Source: Nemertoderma westbladi
Lineage: Eukaryota > Xenacoelomorpha > Nemertodermatida > Nemertodermatidae
DNA length: 64,000 bases
Assembly (NCBI GenBank): GCA_032718475.1
Contig: JAUCBJ010002096.1
Span: forward strand, 1-64,000
Direction: 5' to 3'
Part shown: in pieces, positions 45,431 through 56,796 of the stretch
How positions within the stretch are numbered: the first letter of the stretch is position 1
How the letters are laid out: each line of letters begins with the position of its first letter
The notes under the pieces: model-generated
Told to the model about the DNA's origin: nothing
Database searches by the model: none
Seen by the model: only the letters and a program-made list of their open reading frames with translations
Made by a program: the position numbers and the translations under genes

Positions 45431-46950
45431 TACTAGTTGTACTTAAGTAATGGACAGCACATCATGACATGATGGATGTCTTGGATACCGGTACAACACT
45501 GGCATAGCCATTGATCGTGTGGCACACGGGGCGACTTCCAGCGATCAGTCTCAACTCGAAGACGATGGCACCCATTTCGATAGCGCGTCAGGAGCTGTCT
45601 ATCGATTTCCAGAAGGCAGTTGTCATAGATCGGCTGTTCTAAAGTCAGGTTGACCTCAACGGGTAATGACGGGTAATGCATTAACGTTTGGGTATAATTC
45701 AACCAAGTTAGTGTAATATTTCATAGATTTAATGTTATTACTTCTGGCCAATGCAAATACTATAGCCATAGCGGAAAGGGGTTCTTGCTCTGTGAAACGT
45801 AAACATTTTTTAAAGAATATATATTGCCGCGTTTTTACGCTTATTACAAGTGGTTGAGTACCAGACTCTGCATATAAGATCTCATTCGGGCAAAAGCTGT
45901 TTAGATTAAGCATTAGTTTCAGTGATTGCTTATGTTGCAGTTCTATATCTTTTATGTTGCCATTACCCCAACTTTCACATTCATATAATAAAGTAGAGTC
46001 AATACAAGCCTGCCGCACACATTGTTTAACATATAGTGGAATATATTTATTATTTGTGATGAAGGAGGCAAACTTCACCTCAGTATGATCCCGTTTTGAA
46101 TGCGCATGTAATTTCAAGTCAGCGGCCATTGAGCCTGAGGATGAGAATATTGATCCCAGATAAAGCACTCTACCATTATCAGCGTATTTTGATGATAGTG
46201 TATCTAATCTAGTGTATCTACTGTTTAACTAACAGCCTTACGACAAATAGCAGGACTTTGATTCATTTATTTCTGGTTGTTATCATTGTTATCATGTTAT
46301 TATTGAAGTATTTCACAACCAGGTTACACTTTTCAGTAAACTCTTCCAGATACGTACTAATTACACATGTGTCATCTGCATGCAGCAATGCATGAATCAA
46401 TCCCAACACTGTATCAGGTCTGCATCTAGTGGCTAAGTAATCAAGCAGATCATTTAAAAATAGAATGAAAAGGATCACACTGCTAGGGGCACCTTGTCTG
46501 ATACCTGACAAAATATATAACATTTCGGAAAAGTCTGTCGCAAAGTGTAAGAAAGAGGTAGTTGAAAAATTCAAAGCCTTCAATGCAACAATACCGAAAC
46601 TGTTTAGCTTGTGAAGCATTTTAGCCCTAGAAACCTTGTCAAAGGCTTTTTCGATATCGAAAAATGCTATTTATAGTTTGAATTTCATTTTCTTAGAAAG
46701 TTCGATTAATAACCTGAGAATAAGAATTTGATCCAGGCAACTTTTGCCAGTTTGAAAAAACATCCATTTGACCATATATTATATGGTCATAGATTCCCAC
46801 TAAGAAATCTGCCATCTGAATTCCCCTATAGTTTTTCGGTAATGAGAAGTCACCCTTCTTTAGAAGAAATGTTAACAGAGTCAATAATTTTAGTTGGTAT
46901 ATTATACTAGAAAATATTACATTGAACAAGCAGATTAAGTAAGGAAGTAG

Positions 46951-46963
46951 AATCAGTATCATA
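46951..46963. repeat. Left 13-bp direct repeat flanking Helitron H13
   Basis: AATCAGTATCATA, repeated at 47,588-47,600 on the other side of the insertion. The match is 14 bp if the following C, which is also the first base of the Helitron end, is counted. Confidence 0.85.
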
Positions 46964-47587
46964 CGAGAATGGCATTTCCTAAAGGAAATGCAACCACGAA
47001 GCTAAGGAAAATTAAACATACGGCCACACTTTGGTTCGTTGCTTAGCCTCGTTTAGTAGCAATTGTCAATAATTAACTTCTATTCCCATGGAAACTAGTG
47101 TTCTCTGGAACTGTTGCTTTAACCTTTGAAAAAAAATTCAGTACAGATTGTGGTTCAGATAACACATACCAAGTTTCAGAAAATATTGTAGTTTATGTCC
47201 AAATTACCGATTTTCTATCAAAATGCATCTGTTTGCAGTGGTTGTCATGGAAACTGAAAAATAGAACAATGTAATTCGGATGCAGAATAAGTCATATAGT
47301 GGGGGTAGGGGTTAGTCCCAAGTCATAATACTATTAAATTGTGCTTCAAATTATCATTTTATAAATTTTAACATCTGTTTAGACTTGTTGCTATGGTAAC
47401 TGTATTTTCTAATTAACCTCAAACGGCTTGGATATGGATCTTATAGATGAGTTGCAAAACCCCAAGTTTATATATATTACAGTTTTGCTACAAATAGAGT
47501 TATCAATATAGATTTGAATGATATAGAGTTTAATAAACTACAGTTACCATGGTAACTAAATTTCTGGAATAATTTAAGTTTCACTAA
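46964..47587 (-). mobile_element. Helitron copy H13, 5'-truncated, inside LINE-b
   Basis: Has the complete 3' end (CTCG terminus followed by T, hairpin, subterminal repeat) and four X-box-like sites, then stops within the body (near ...TTTCACTAAA) without the 5' terminus. Closest to H5/H7/H11 in sequence. It interrupts the LINE-b frame and is bounded by a 13-bp direct repeat. Confidence 0.88.
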
Positions 47588-48029
47588 AATCAGTATCATA
47601 CCCTTTAAAGTGTTACCATGGAGATCATATCCACCTTTCTTTGATGTGGGCGCACAAGCCGCATTCACCTCAGTATGAGTAAAAGGATCATCAAGGCATG
47701 GTATATATAATATATATACCACTTGGTTGGATGTCATCTAAGGGTTCACCCGCATCTTGGTTATATAGCACATCAATATGTTGTTCAAACTCTGACATAG
47801 ATGGGCTACTAGTCGGCCGTGATGGTTGAAGAGAGCCCTTCCAGTTGACTTTCTTCCACATCTCCTTCGGATTATTGAGAACATCAACCCATGAGTCTGA
47901 AATAGATCTATGGAAGTCGGATACGTTTGCCGAGTTAAGACGTGACTGTTTTTCTGAGAAGTTTGCAAGTGCTTCTAGGGCCTTGCTAGAGTTAAAACCA
48001 CTCAATGAGTAAACATTGTTCAAATCTTA

Positions 48030-49720
48030 TTGGAGTTAACAAAAAGATCATCACTAGAAGCAGCCTGTTCTAATGAACTAAGGAGCCTTGAGTTGGGCTG
48101 GGCTCCCTCTGGTGATTCTGAGAGTACTCTTAAGTCATCACCAAATTCTAGATCGTTTAGGTACTTGGCTGGATTTCCTCGACTTCTGGAGCCAGTGGTG
48201 GAGTTACCATCACCCCATCATCAATTTGATGATCTAAGGACATGCAAAGAACATAGTCTGCCACAATTATGAATAAGAATAGTGCAAGTGTATCTCCCTG
48301 GAGCACTCCTCATAACACATCGAATGGATCTGTGTCACTGTCAACTGTAGACGCAAATGTGTTTGAACCATTGTATACTGATCTAATTGCTGCAATAATT
48401 TCATCAGGAATCCCATTTAATGAAAGTATGCTGAACATATGTTTGCAAGAGACTGAACCAAATGCAACAAAGACAACAGCCAGATGCCTGTCTTTCTTTT
48501 TTGATAACTCTTCAATTATCCTTAAGTGCCAAAATGGGCTCCATGGTCCCACGACCTTTACGGAACCCATTTTGATTTCCACGGAGCAGTCTCAATATGG
48601 GATCCCTGATGCGATTTAATAGAATTCTATAGTATAGCTTTGCAGCAATCATGGTCAATAAGATTCCCTGAAAAGATCCATAGAATGTTAGGTTGTCCTT
48701 TTTTGGAACAGACACCAACTTATTTGTTTTCATTGTGTCTCATCATTCTGTACATGTCTATTTTCAAAGATGAGGTAAATGAGCTCCTAACAGTGTTATT
48801 TTAAAGATCTCAGGGGGGACCCCATCTACTCCACTAGCACAATTGGTCTTAATGCTAGCAGCCTTCACTTCTGCAAAAGAGATATCGCAGTTGGAATATC
48901 TGGGAGAAAAGTTATCAGGCAATACCATGTCATTATTGAGGAGCTTCTCAAAGTGGGCCTTCCAACCATTGAGGTGATTGGCTGGTGATTTTGCCTTAAC
49001 ATTGGTGGTTGTTTGGCTTTTCCACCCAGTAAGCAAGTTGATCGATTTCCATGCATGGGATAATTGCCTGCTGTTGTCAGCATCATTGATGGCATCAACC
49101 TGTTGGTTTATAAGAGTATTAGCTTAGATTATCAGAGTACTGCCTGTTCAGGGACCTAGATGCAGCATTAACTGCATGTTGTAGTCCGTTTGAGTCAGGA
49201 CTCTTTATGCGCCTTAAAGAGGTCCTTGCAGCACTTCTGAATTCTGTGGTCAGGCCAGGGGGCCTTTTTCCTGTTACGAGGGTATACAGGAACTGTTTCT
49301 AACTTAAATTACCTTAACTTACTTACTTACTTATCTTAGATTCTAACTTAACTGCTTCTCTGAACGCAGTATAACCCTCGCAGTACTATGCCACCTCAGA
49401 GGCAAGAGCCTCATACCTGTTGCTCTGCTGTAAATTGAAGCTGGAAGAGAGAAGACTGTTGCAACAGAGAAGACCAGTCATAATATGTGCTAGCGCACAG
49501 ACTAAGTTTTACATTAGCCACAATAAGGCAGTGATCACTGGAGAATGGTCTAAGTGTAAATACATTACAGTATTGAATAGAATTCCTGTACTTCCTAATA
49601 AACAGAATGTAGTCTATCTGGGACTTGTGTCCACTGGGTCCACAACGAGTCCATAGCTTTCCAGTTCTCTTCTTGAACAGGGTTCCAGCCTAAAACAATA
49701 CAAATTAGTAGGTAGAAATT
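48030..49720 (-). pseudogene. APE-type LINE with reverse transcriptase (LINE-a, copy 1)
   Basis: Minus-strand order: endonuclease C-terminus with SSDHCLIVANVKLSL near 49,550-49,500 (the SDH signature of APE-like endonucleases); linker with FAEVKAASIKTNCASGVDGVPPE near 48,890-48,820; RT finger region LVSVPKKDNLTFYGSF and NQNGFRKGRG; a palm with a damaged motif A (short deletion) and RKHMF-like helix; GNVLQGD-type motif B near 48,300; and a degenerate motif C near 48,170. Stops and frameshifts throughout. It lies directly upstream, in its own orientation, of LINE-b, so the two were probably inserted side by side. Confidence 0.75.
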
Positions 49721-50679
49721 TTCCACCCTACTGGGGCAATACTAGTTGGAGAATAGCACACGATCAGAACCACCTTGGGAACTTCTTAGCCAGTCTTCGA
49801 GAACATGAGAAGTGGCATAATGGATGATGCGGTTAGAGATTTGGTCTATTTTGTCCAATGCTGCATGTGCAGTTGTTAACTCTCCAAAATCCTTTCAAAA
49901 ATATTATGCGGATCATTTATAATTTTAGGTGTATTTCTCTTTAGCAACATGTATTAGTTTTACTTACCAAGAAGGTAACTATTTATGGGGTTTCTCCAAA
50001 TTACAGACAAAATTAGTCAAATGAATATCGATTGCATGAATTGGAGTGCATTTTTACTGTATTTATTCCTGTAGTACGTACCAAACATAGCATACATTTA
50101 TTTCAATCTGTTGTCCATGTGAGATTGAATTATAATTAATTAATACTTTTATTCATGAGTCAAATGCCCCAAACTCAGCTAATACATATAATTAGCCAAC
50201 CAATTTACTCATACAATATGTACTGTACTGTTTCTATTTCTAATCCCGAATAAGTATAACTAATATACAATACATGTGGTAATAATCAATAAACACCAAG
50301 GGTGTCTCTCACATACATTCATACAAGCCTCTGAATTACTAATCCGTTGGATATGGTTCTGAGGATACGATCCTTGATTCACTGTTTCAGAATTTCCCTC
50401 CTCAAGGCATTACAAAATGTACTTCTTTATTGTTTATGCGATCTCACCTTCCTTCGATCTTATATAAATTATTTTATCTCATTATGCTGTTATGAACATA
50501 ACCCCCCCCCCCCTTTCCAATGCGCAATGGTTTAAAAATAGAAAACAGTTCGTTCATTCTTGGGATAACAGTGGACGAAACTTTTTCCAAGATGAGTCTT
50601 GAGTCTACAATTCTTCATCATTCTTTGGTATATGGCCAATAACGAATAACAGCTTCCTTTCAACTTCATTTTTTTTGTT

Positions 50680-50740
50680 CTTGCACTTAGAGCGACAGAC
50701 TTCCAACCCGGAGGTCACCAGTTCGATCACAACTGGACTT
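50680..50740 (+). other. tRNA-like fragment (possible SINE head)
   Basis: CACTTAGAGCGACAGACTT followed by a GAGGTCACCAGTTCGATCAC segment resembles the D-arm to T-arm part of a tRNA, with a TTCGATC T-loop-like box B. The stem pairing is imperfect and no acceptor stem is evident, so this is at best a tRNA pseudogene or tRNA-derived SINE. Confidence 0.3.
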
Positions 50741-50999
50741 TATTGCCGATTTTGCAAAACTTTGCCTGACGAATGTTATAATATTGATAATAATTGGCAT
50801 TCAAATACGTCCTAACTGAGAATCGTGATAGATGATAACATTGATGGTGTTGTTTATACAAAGTGAACCCAAATTCTTATACTCACACATTGAAATTTGC
50901 AGATAATTTTTGCGCAGTCTATTAACAAGTATTATTAACAGGTTCGTTTCCCAAATCTATGCTACTTCTTTGAATCCTAATTGTTTTTAGAACATCAAT

Positions 51000-51060
51000 A
51001 CACTATCAAAATTTTCAAAATCGTCATTTTAATTGATAATTTTGATAACTTTGATAGTGT
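51000..51060. other. 61-nt near-perfect inverted repeat (hairpin)
   Basis: Arms of 22 bp (ACACTATCAAAATTTTCAAA... and its inverse ending TTTGATAGTGT) with two mismatches and a ~17-nt loop, located ~300 bp upstream of the GPCR exon. Could be a MITE remnant or a small hairpin RNA; nothing else supports either. Confidence 0.5.
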
Positions 51061-51368
51061 ACCAAATGCATATTCAAAAGTTCCAAAATAAGAAGAAAAA
51101 AGAATAAAAAACCGGTGTGAAACCGCTGTCACGGTACAAACCGGTGTGACAATAAAAAGTAACAAATTATATGACCACATGTACAGCTTGATTAACAGCT
51201 GTAAATAGGAAGTGTCATCGTTTTTCTTCCAACCCCTTAGTGCAAACGTATGCAATATCATCTATTTTAGTATTTATCAGTAAATTTTCAGACAGAGAAT
51301 ATAAAATGTTATATTCCCCTTATTTTGTTATTTATAAAATATCATTTACTTTCAGCGTTTGGTCCACA

Positions 51369-51556
51369 ATGGATGTGAATTCTACTATTGGTTTGGCTAT
51401 ACAAACTGATATACATGATATTGAATCGAATTCTGGGTTAAAGTTTAGTCTACCAGTAACTGTGATAATTGGATTTGCTATGGGATTTCTAAGTGTATTT
51501 ACGACATTGGGAAACTCACTGGTGCTAGTGGCATTCGCAAAAGATGACAAACTGAG
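51369..51556 (+). CDS. First coding exon of a rhodopsin-family (class A) GPCR
   Basis: Exon framed by an acceptor (TTTACTTTCAG, ending 51,355) and a donor (GAG|GTAAGT at 51,557), with ATG at 51,369. It codes for 62 residues plus two bases (phase 2): a short extracellular N-terminus with an N-glycosylation sequon (NST at residues 4-6), then transmembrane helix 1 containing the GNSLVLVAF motif with the conserved Asn of helix 1, then the start of intracellular loop 1 (DDKLR). An intron right after a (R/K)LR segment is common in amine-type receptors, so a biogenic-amine-like receptor is plausible, but helix 1 alone cannot fix the ligand. No downstream exon was found to 64,000, so either the intron is over 12 kb or the gene is broken. 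A 5' UTR intron is implied by the acceptor upstream of ATG. Confidence 0.7.
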
Positions 51557-51559
51557 GTA

Positions 51560-54330
51560 AGTTTGATCCCAATTAATTAACAATTATCTAATGACTCAAA
51601 CCTAACTTGCACGCCCCCAACAACCAAATAGACAGTTGTATGATGAAAATGAGAGGTGATAGTATTATGATACAAAAATTGACCTTTGAAAATATATTGG
51701 AAAGAAAGTTACAATTATTGCATATATCTAATTTTGGTCTTTACAATTTGAAATGCTCATGCTCCACTAAAAGTAAAGTAAAGGAAAGTTTTATTCGGCT
51801 GTTATGTAAGGGATTACGCACAAAGTCTTACCCCTTACGATTTATTTTCAGTGCGGTAACCCCAGAGCTACGTTATAGTCCCCTGAGGAAGCTGGTACTC
51901 ATTTAGTTAACATTTAAGGGCGGAAAGCAAAGGTGCATCCTGGCCGCCCTGGCTAGTCCCTTTATTTGTGACAAAACGAAAAGTAGCTTTTCATGGATCA
52001 CAACGAATTATTATAAGTTTCATTCGACTCATAAGAGCCGACTGTTAAGTTCTGTTCATGTAACAATGTGATTTGTAAGGAATTGTTGGATAATAAAATA
52101 CAAAATATATACAACGTTGTTATAAGAAAATCAATATTCATGGCTGGAAGGGGCGGGGGGGGGGGGGGGGGGGGGGTGTTTGGGCAGAATTCCTTATTAC
52201 ATATTTGCCCCATTGTAGCCTTCTTAGACCAAAAATATTTCAAATTTAATTTAAACCCAACTATAAATATTAAAGAATAAAATACAAATTTTAGTGTTGC
52301 AAAATACGTGGATGTTAATAATATCGCACAACTGTACGTTATTCATAAACGCAGTAATTAAAATAAAAATTTCATTTTAGTTTTTTGTACATGAAAATTA
52401 GATTTGAATTCTATTAAATATTGTAATAGATTTTTTATGGATCATAAGTTTATACTATTAATAAATTACATAATATCAATATTACTATTACTTAGTATAA
52501 CTTATTGAAGATACGCCGCGATTACGAATACGAATATAAAATAAGTATTAATTAATTTAAGTTATTACAAAATTGGACACTGCGGGTCACATTACATAAT
52601 TATCAATTATCTGGCATCACCAAAACTTTACAAATGCTTTAAACCACTACAACGTCACTAAAAATAAAATAACAAAAGTATCTGAATATCGGCCTAGCAA
52701 TATCTATAAGTTTAAATTAACCAAAGAGTTGCATTATTATGTAATGCCTCTATGGAATCCATCTTTAAGAGAATTTCAGCCAAAAGGCACTTCTCGGTCG
52801 GCCATGGGCAAGTCGTAGACATTACGGTTGGTCGCTAGTGAGCCAATTTGGAGCTTTAGCTCCAATGGAATTTCGGATCGAGATCATTCATAGTGCGATC
52901 AAGGAGGGAAGGTGGGTCATTCTTCACAGTATTTCAAATCCTGGCATCAATCACTTTTGCCACAAGATGACGCCGTCGCTGGGATACAAACTATCTGTAC
53001 AAATGTTTGCTAGCTGTACCAGTGGTGGCTAATTGGATGAAACAGTACCCACTACCCAGGTATGAATTTTACCGAAATAACGGTAAATTTGCGTAAATTG
53101 AGATTTTTCTCGCTCTTTTATTTACACCCGGAAGTTGGGTCTTTTAGGCTTAGTGGTGAAATTAGGAACTGTTGCGCTTGAGTATAACTACAACGTATTA
53201 TATTATCAAGTGTATTATATTTATCACCGATTTTCGGAGTCGAAAATTTGATAGATTACGTATCGATTATCTAGAACTTAATATAATAGTCTCTTCGTGA
53301 TATTTGCAAGTCAGTGGCTGAAGTGTTGATTTTGGGCTAAAATTTATACTTCGTGCACCAAATTGGCGTGGATAAGACAACAAATTTAAAAAAACAAATG
53401 GATCAAAATTCTTAAAATTCCACATACTATAAATGGACAAAATTTCAGAAGATATAATTATAATTAAGTAATAAAACGCTATGTGTGAGGTCCTTTTTCT
53501 ATACTTGTTGTCACGCATGCGCCCGGTGTGGGAGAATCCTCCCTGAGGATCCCCCCCCCCCCCCCCCCAAGGTATGGTTTGGTTTTCTAAGGAACTGCAT
53601 GGCATATCCGGCAATGGCAGCAGACTATGATAATCAATAGTTGGACAAAAGTTAGACATTATTATATTATCTGCTTATTAGTAAGTGAGTATAATGAATG
53701 AATCAATGAATGGACCGTGCTGGTTTCATTAAAACTAATGGATTATCCAGCATCAGTGTTAATAAGGTATTCATTTCATAATAAAGCAGATCATGCAGTA
53801 TCCATCCAACTGCTAATTATAAAATCAATGGACTTTGCCATTTCAATCACTGGAGTAATTAAATGCCTCCGGGAGTTGCACACCATTTGTACTGTTCATT
53901 GAAGCGTTTAGTTTCATATGGCTGGCTACCTGTGAGTGAATTTATTGTGATATTTATTATAATATAAGGAATAATCGTTATAATATCAAACAGAAATAGG
54001 TAGATGAAAAGTTCGGAGTTTTTATTAATTATAAAATTACGGTCCTATAAAATAAGTATAAGGTCCTACTAAACTCCCAAAAGAACCCAAAAAACCTAAA
54101 AGAACTAAATAGAACCCAAAAGAATCCAATAGAACCCAAAAGAACCCAAAAACAGCCAAAAAACCCAAAAGAATCAAATAGGCGTATATAATGCAATTTG
54201 TTATGCCAATTCGTTCAACCTGACTGTATTCAATAATCTGACAGCATAAAATCACTGAATATTTATAGCATGAATTATAGCACAATACTAATGAATCACA
54301 CAATTTTAAGCACATTAGTTAAAGTTTGTA
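51560..54330. other. Putative GPCR intron 1 / gene-free region
   Basis: AT-rich. Includes a G run at about 52,151-52,176, a C run at about 53,550-53,568 and a short decamer repeat (AGAACCCAAA) at 54,065-54,180. Open frames here match no family with confidence. Confidence 0.4.
54065..54180. repeat. AGAACCCAAA decamer repeat
   Basis: About ten degenerate copies of a 10-bp unit, AAAAGAACCC / AAATAGAACC. Confidence 0.8.
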
Positions 54331-54340
54331 AGTTAATTTC

Positions 54341-54556
54341 GGCATTATACTGGCTTCTGGTCCGCGGACCAATGTATAATGTAATCATGTGTAATCATAT
54401 GTACAATAAAATAATAATAACAATGAAGTAATTCAATGTTTATTGTTTTGGTTCCCCCAACAAGCCACTGTAACCTGCTCCTTTACTAACCTGCTCATTT
54501 AAATGGCTTTGCCGGAAAACGTATTTGGTCCGCGGACCAAATACCAGTATATGGCC
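54341..54556. mobile_element. 216-bp MITE with ~31-bp TIRs and 8-bp TSD
   Basis: Terminal inverted repeats begin GGC..TATACTGG and end in the perfect palindrome TGGTCCGCGGACCA (left ~54,358, right ~54,526). The flanks are direct repeats TTAATTTC at 54,333-54,340 and 54,557-54,564. An 8-bp duplication indicates the hAT superfamily, or less likely Merlin or P. There is no coding capacity. Confidence 0.85.
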
Positions 54557-54568
54557 TTAATTTCTGCC

Positions 54569-54919
54569 CTATATGTATCCCCTATAGTACAGCGTTGCAA
54601 ATGTCCTATCAGTGCATGTCAGCTCTCCATCGACGAATCCCAGGGTGTGCCTTGATCGCCGGCCGCCACGAAGGTACAGTGAACTCTTCTGGAGGAGCAC
54701 AAACTGCAGACGCCGCCTCACTCCTCCCACAACTCTTTCAAGGCCCCTCTCCCACGCGGCCTTGGTGTAAAGCGACGGCAGCCTTGATGAACGTTGATGA
54801 CTTTGATTCTTCCATCGTCTTATAAACAGCCCCGGATCAGGGTCACTTATTTCCCTTTGACCTGAAAGGGTCCCACCATGGATTCGAGTAGGTCCACTAA
54901 TACCTTCAGCGGCCTTCAT
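54569..54919 (-). pseudogene. C-terminal fragment of the YADD retroelement, copy 2
   Basis: Minus-strand frame contains VVGGVRRRLQFVLLQ and SLYLRGGRRSRHTLGFVDG, colinear with VLGGVRRRLQFALLR and SLCLRGGRQSWRALGFGDG in copy 1 (37,150-37,020). Only the last ~110 codons are present; the rest of the ORF is absent. It lies 13 bp from the MITE. Confidence 0.75.
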
Positions 54920-55480
54920 CGCGTCAATTTAGTTAGTTACTAGTATAGTTAATAGTTATTGGTATGTTGAAATATAAATATGCTAATCAAAATTTGTCAA
55001 CTCCTAGCGGTTCATACAGTAAGTAAACATTAAAAAGTGCAGACGTGTTGAACGTGTTTATATACTGTAGTTTACTAAAAATAGTCCTGTCTTTTTATCA
55101 TTCGACCAGATGACGTTTTAATTTGTTGTAATCCTTTTCCTGGGCCAATGATTCGTGGTAGAGTTTACGAAAATATATATATTATAATGTTCAATCATAT
55201 TACTGTACAACTAACAGCGCTGACCGTTGATAATACAGCTACAGTATTTACTGAATAAGTTAAAGTAAAATTAATATGTTAAAGATATTATAATTTGCTA
55301 CAATATGTCGGTTGTATTGTCGGCCTAAGTTAAAGTACGTCGATATTAACAGAGCTCGTTCAGCCATTGATAATAATATTTTCAACCAATAATGCCATCA
55401 ACAAATGCTGTAGATAGATTGAAATCCCGCTAAAAAAAGTTGTAATTTTATTACCAGTATTATTTAGCCAATCAAAGTAA
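54920..55480. other. Gene-free AT-rich region
   Basis: Nothing recognised. Confidence 0.4.
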
Positions 55481-55484
55481 AGTT

Positions 55485-56335
55485 AGTAAGTCGTTCGCAC
55501 GAGTTAGTAAGTCGTTCGCACGCGTTAGTTAAGTCGTCCGCACGACTTAGTATGTCGTTCTCACGACTTAGTAAGTCGTTCGCACGAGTTAGTAAGTCGT
55601 TCGCTCGCGTTAGTATGTCGTTCGCACGAGTTCGTTAAGTCGTTCGCACGACTTAGTAAGTCGTTCGCACGACTTAGTAAGTCGTTCGCACGACTTAGTA
55701 CGTCGTTCGCACGACATACTAAGTCGTTCGCACGACATACTAAGTCGTTCGCACGACATACTAAGTCGTTCGCACGACGTAGTAAGTCGTTCGCACGACT
55801 TAGTAAGTCGTTCGCACGAGTTAGTAAGTCGTTCGCACGACATACTAAGTCGTTCGCACGACGTAGTAAGTCGTTCGCACGACTTAGTAAGTCGTTCGCA
55901 CGAGTTAGTAAGTCGTTCGCTCGCGTTAGTAAGTCGTTCGCTCGCGTTAGTTAAGTCGTTCGCACGACTTAGTATGTCGTTCTCACGACTTAGTAAGTCG
56001 TTCGCACGAGTTAGTAAGTCGTTCGCTCGCGTTAGTATGTCGTTCGCACGAGTTCGTTAAGTCGTTCGCACGACTTAGTAAGTCGTTCGCACGACTTAGT
56101 AAGTCGTTCGCACGACTTAGTACGTCGTTCGCACGACATACTAAGTCGTTCGCACGACATACTAAGTCGTTCGCACGACATACTAAGTCGTTCGCACGAC
56201 GTAGTATGTCGTTCGCACGAGTTCGTTAAGTCGTTCGCACGAGCTAGTTAAGTCGTTCGCACGACTTAGTAAGTCGTTCGCACGACATACTAAGTCATTC
56301 GCACGACATACTAAGTCATTCGCACGAGTTAGCGA
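55485..56335. repeat. 21-bp hairpin satellite
   Basis: About 40 units of AAGTCGTTCGCACGACTTAGT type. Most units contain a 7-bp stem (AAGTCGT/ACGACTT) with a TCGC loop. Variants (ACGAGTTAGT, ACGACATACT, CTCGCGTTAGT) recur in the same order, for example 55,560-55,760 versus 55,995-56,190, showing a ~430-bp higher-order duplication. Confidence 0.93.
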
Positions 56336-56339
56336 AAAT

Positions 56340-56795
56340 AAATAATTTTTTTTTCTCATGTCCCTTTAGGGGCTCCGTACCTGACTGAGCATAATTAATA
56401 TTAAATTAAATAATTAATTTTTTATTTTAATTCAAATTAACTTATTGTGTCAGAAGGTCTAATTGTTGGGTGATTATACATAAGCGAGCATGCATGCGTA
56501 ACATTTATTGGTTCCATGAGTGTCGTTGATCTCCACCTCCACTACTCTTCACCTCCATTGACTTAGCTAAAGAGTCAAGGGACTTGACTATATTCGTGGC
56601 TCTTTGGGAACGTTATCGATATTCATAACCGTTCTAGAATAAAGTTTCATAACCGTATCTGAGCGTACTATATTGCCCTCTTTATTTTCGTATGCGTAAT
56701 AATATGTTATCTTAATTAGCTAAATGATGGGTTTGTCAGATCGCACCAACAAACTATTATTTCAGTTTAAAATTTCCTTCAAAAGTATGTAAGTG
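56340..56795. other. Gene-free AT-rich region
   Basis: No gene or repeat family recognised. Confidence 0.4.
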
Positions 56796-56796
56796 T

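Larger units (their letters stand above)
45430..48023 (-). pseudogene. CR1/Jockey-like LINE ORF2 remnant (LINE-b), interrupted by a Helitron
   Basis: Minus-strand fragments in correct order: a pre-RT region (48,023-47,600); RT motif A FFDIEKAFDKVSRA near 46,660-46,620; motif B GIRQGAPSS near 46,500; catalytic HADD near 46,375; YLGSIFSSSGS near 46,160; and LLYECESWGNG near 46,000. At 45,600-45,433 there is a C-terminal RYRNGCHRLRVETDRWK followed by a Cys/His cluster (CQCC...HH...CC). The family is a non-LTR retrotransposon of a type frequent in molluscs and corals. Several stops and frameshifts separate the fragments. A 624-bp Helitron copy sits at 46,964-47,587 between pieces that otherwise read continuously. 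Confidence 0.82.
49720..51350. other. Gene-free region with a C run and tRNA-like fragment
   Basis: AT-rich, no ORF recognised. A C run of about 12 lies near 50,502 and a 61-nt hairpin at 51,000-51,060. ACCGGTGTGA is repeated directly near 51,112 and 51,140. Confidence 0.4.

Noticed and set aside
52741-53032. Weak resemblance of AIKEGRWVIL to the dynein heavy chain AAA6 region
   Set aside because: Only about ten residues agree, the expected following residues are absent and neighbouring frames do not continue the match.
55610-55843. SCERLTK-type repeat peptide on the minus strand
   Set aside because: Simple translation of the 21-bp satellite; the unit length is divisible by three by chance.
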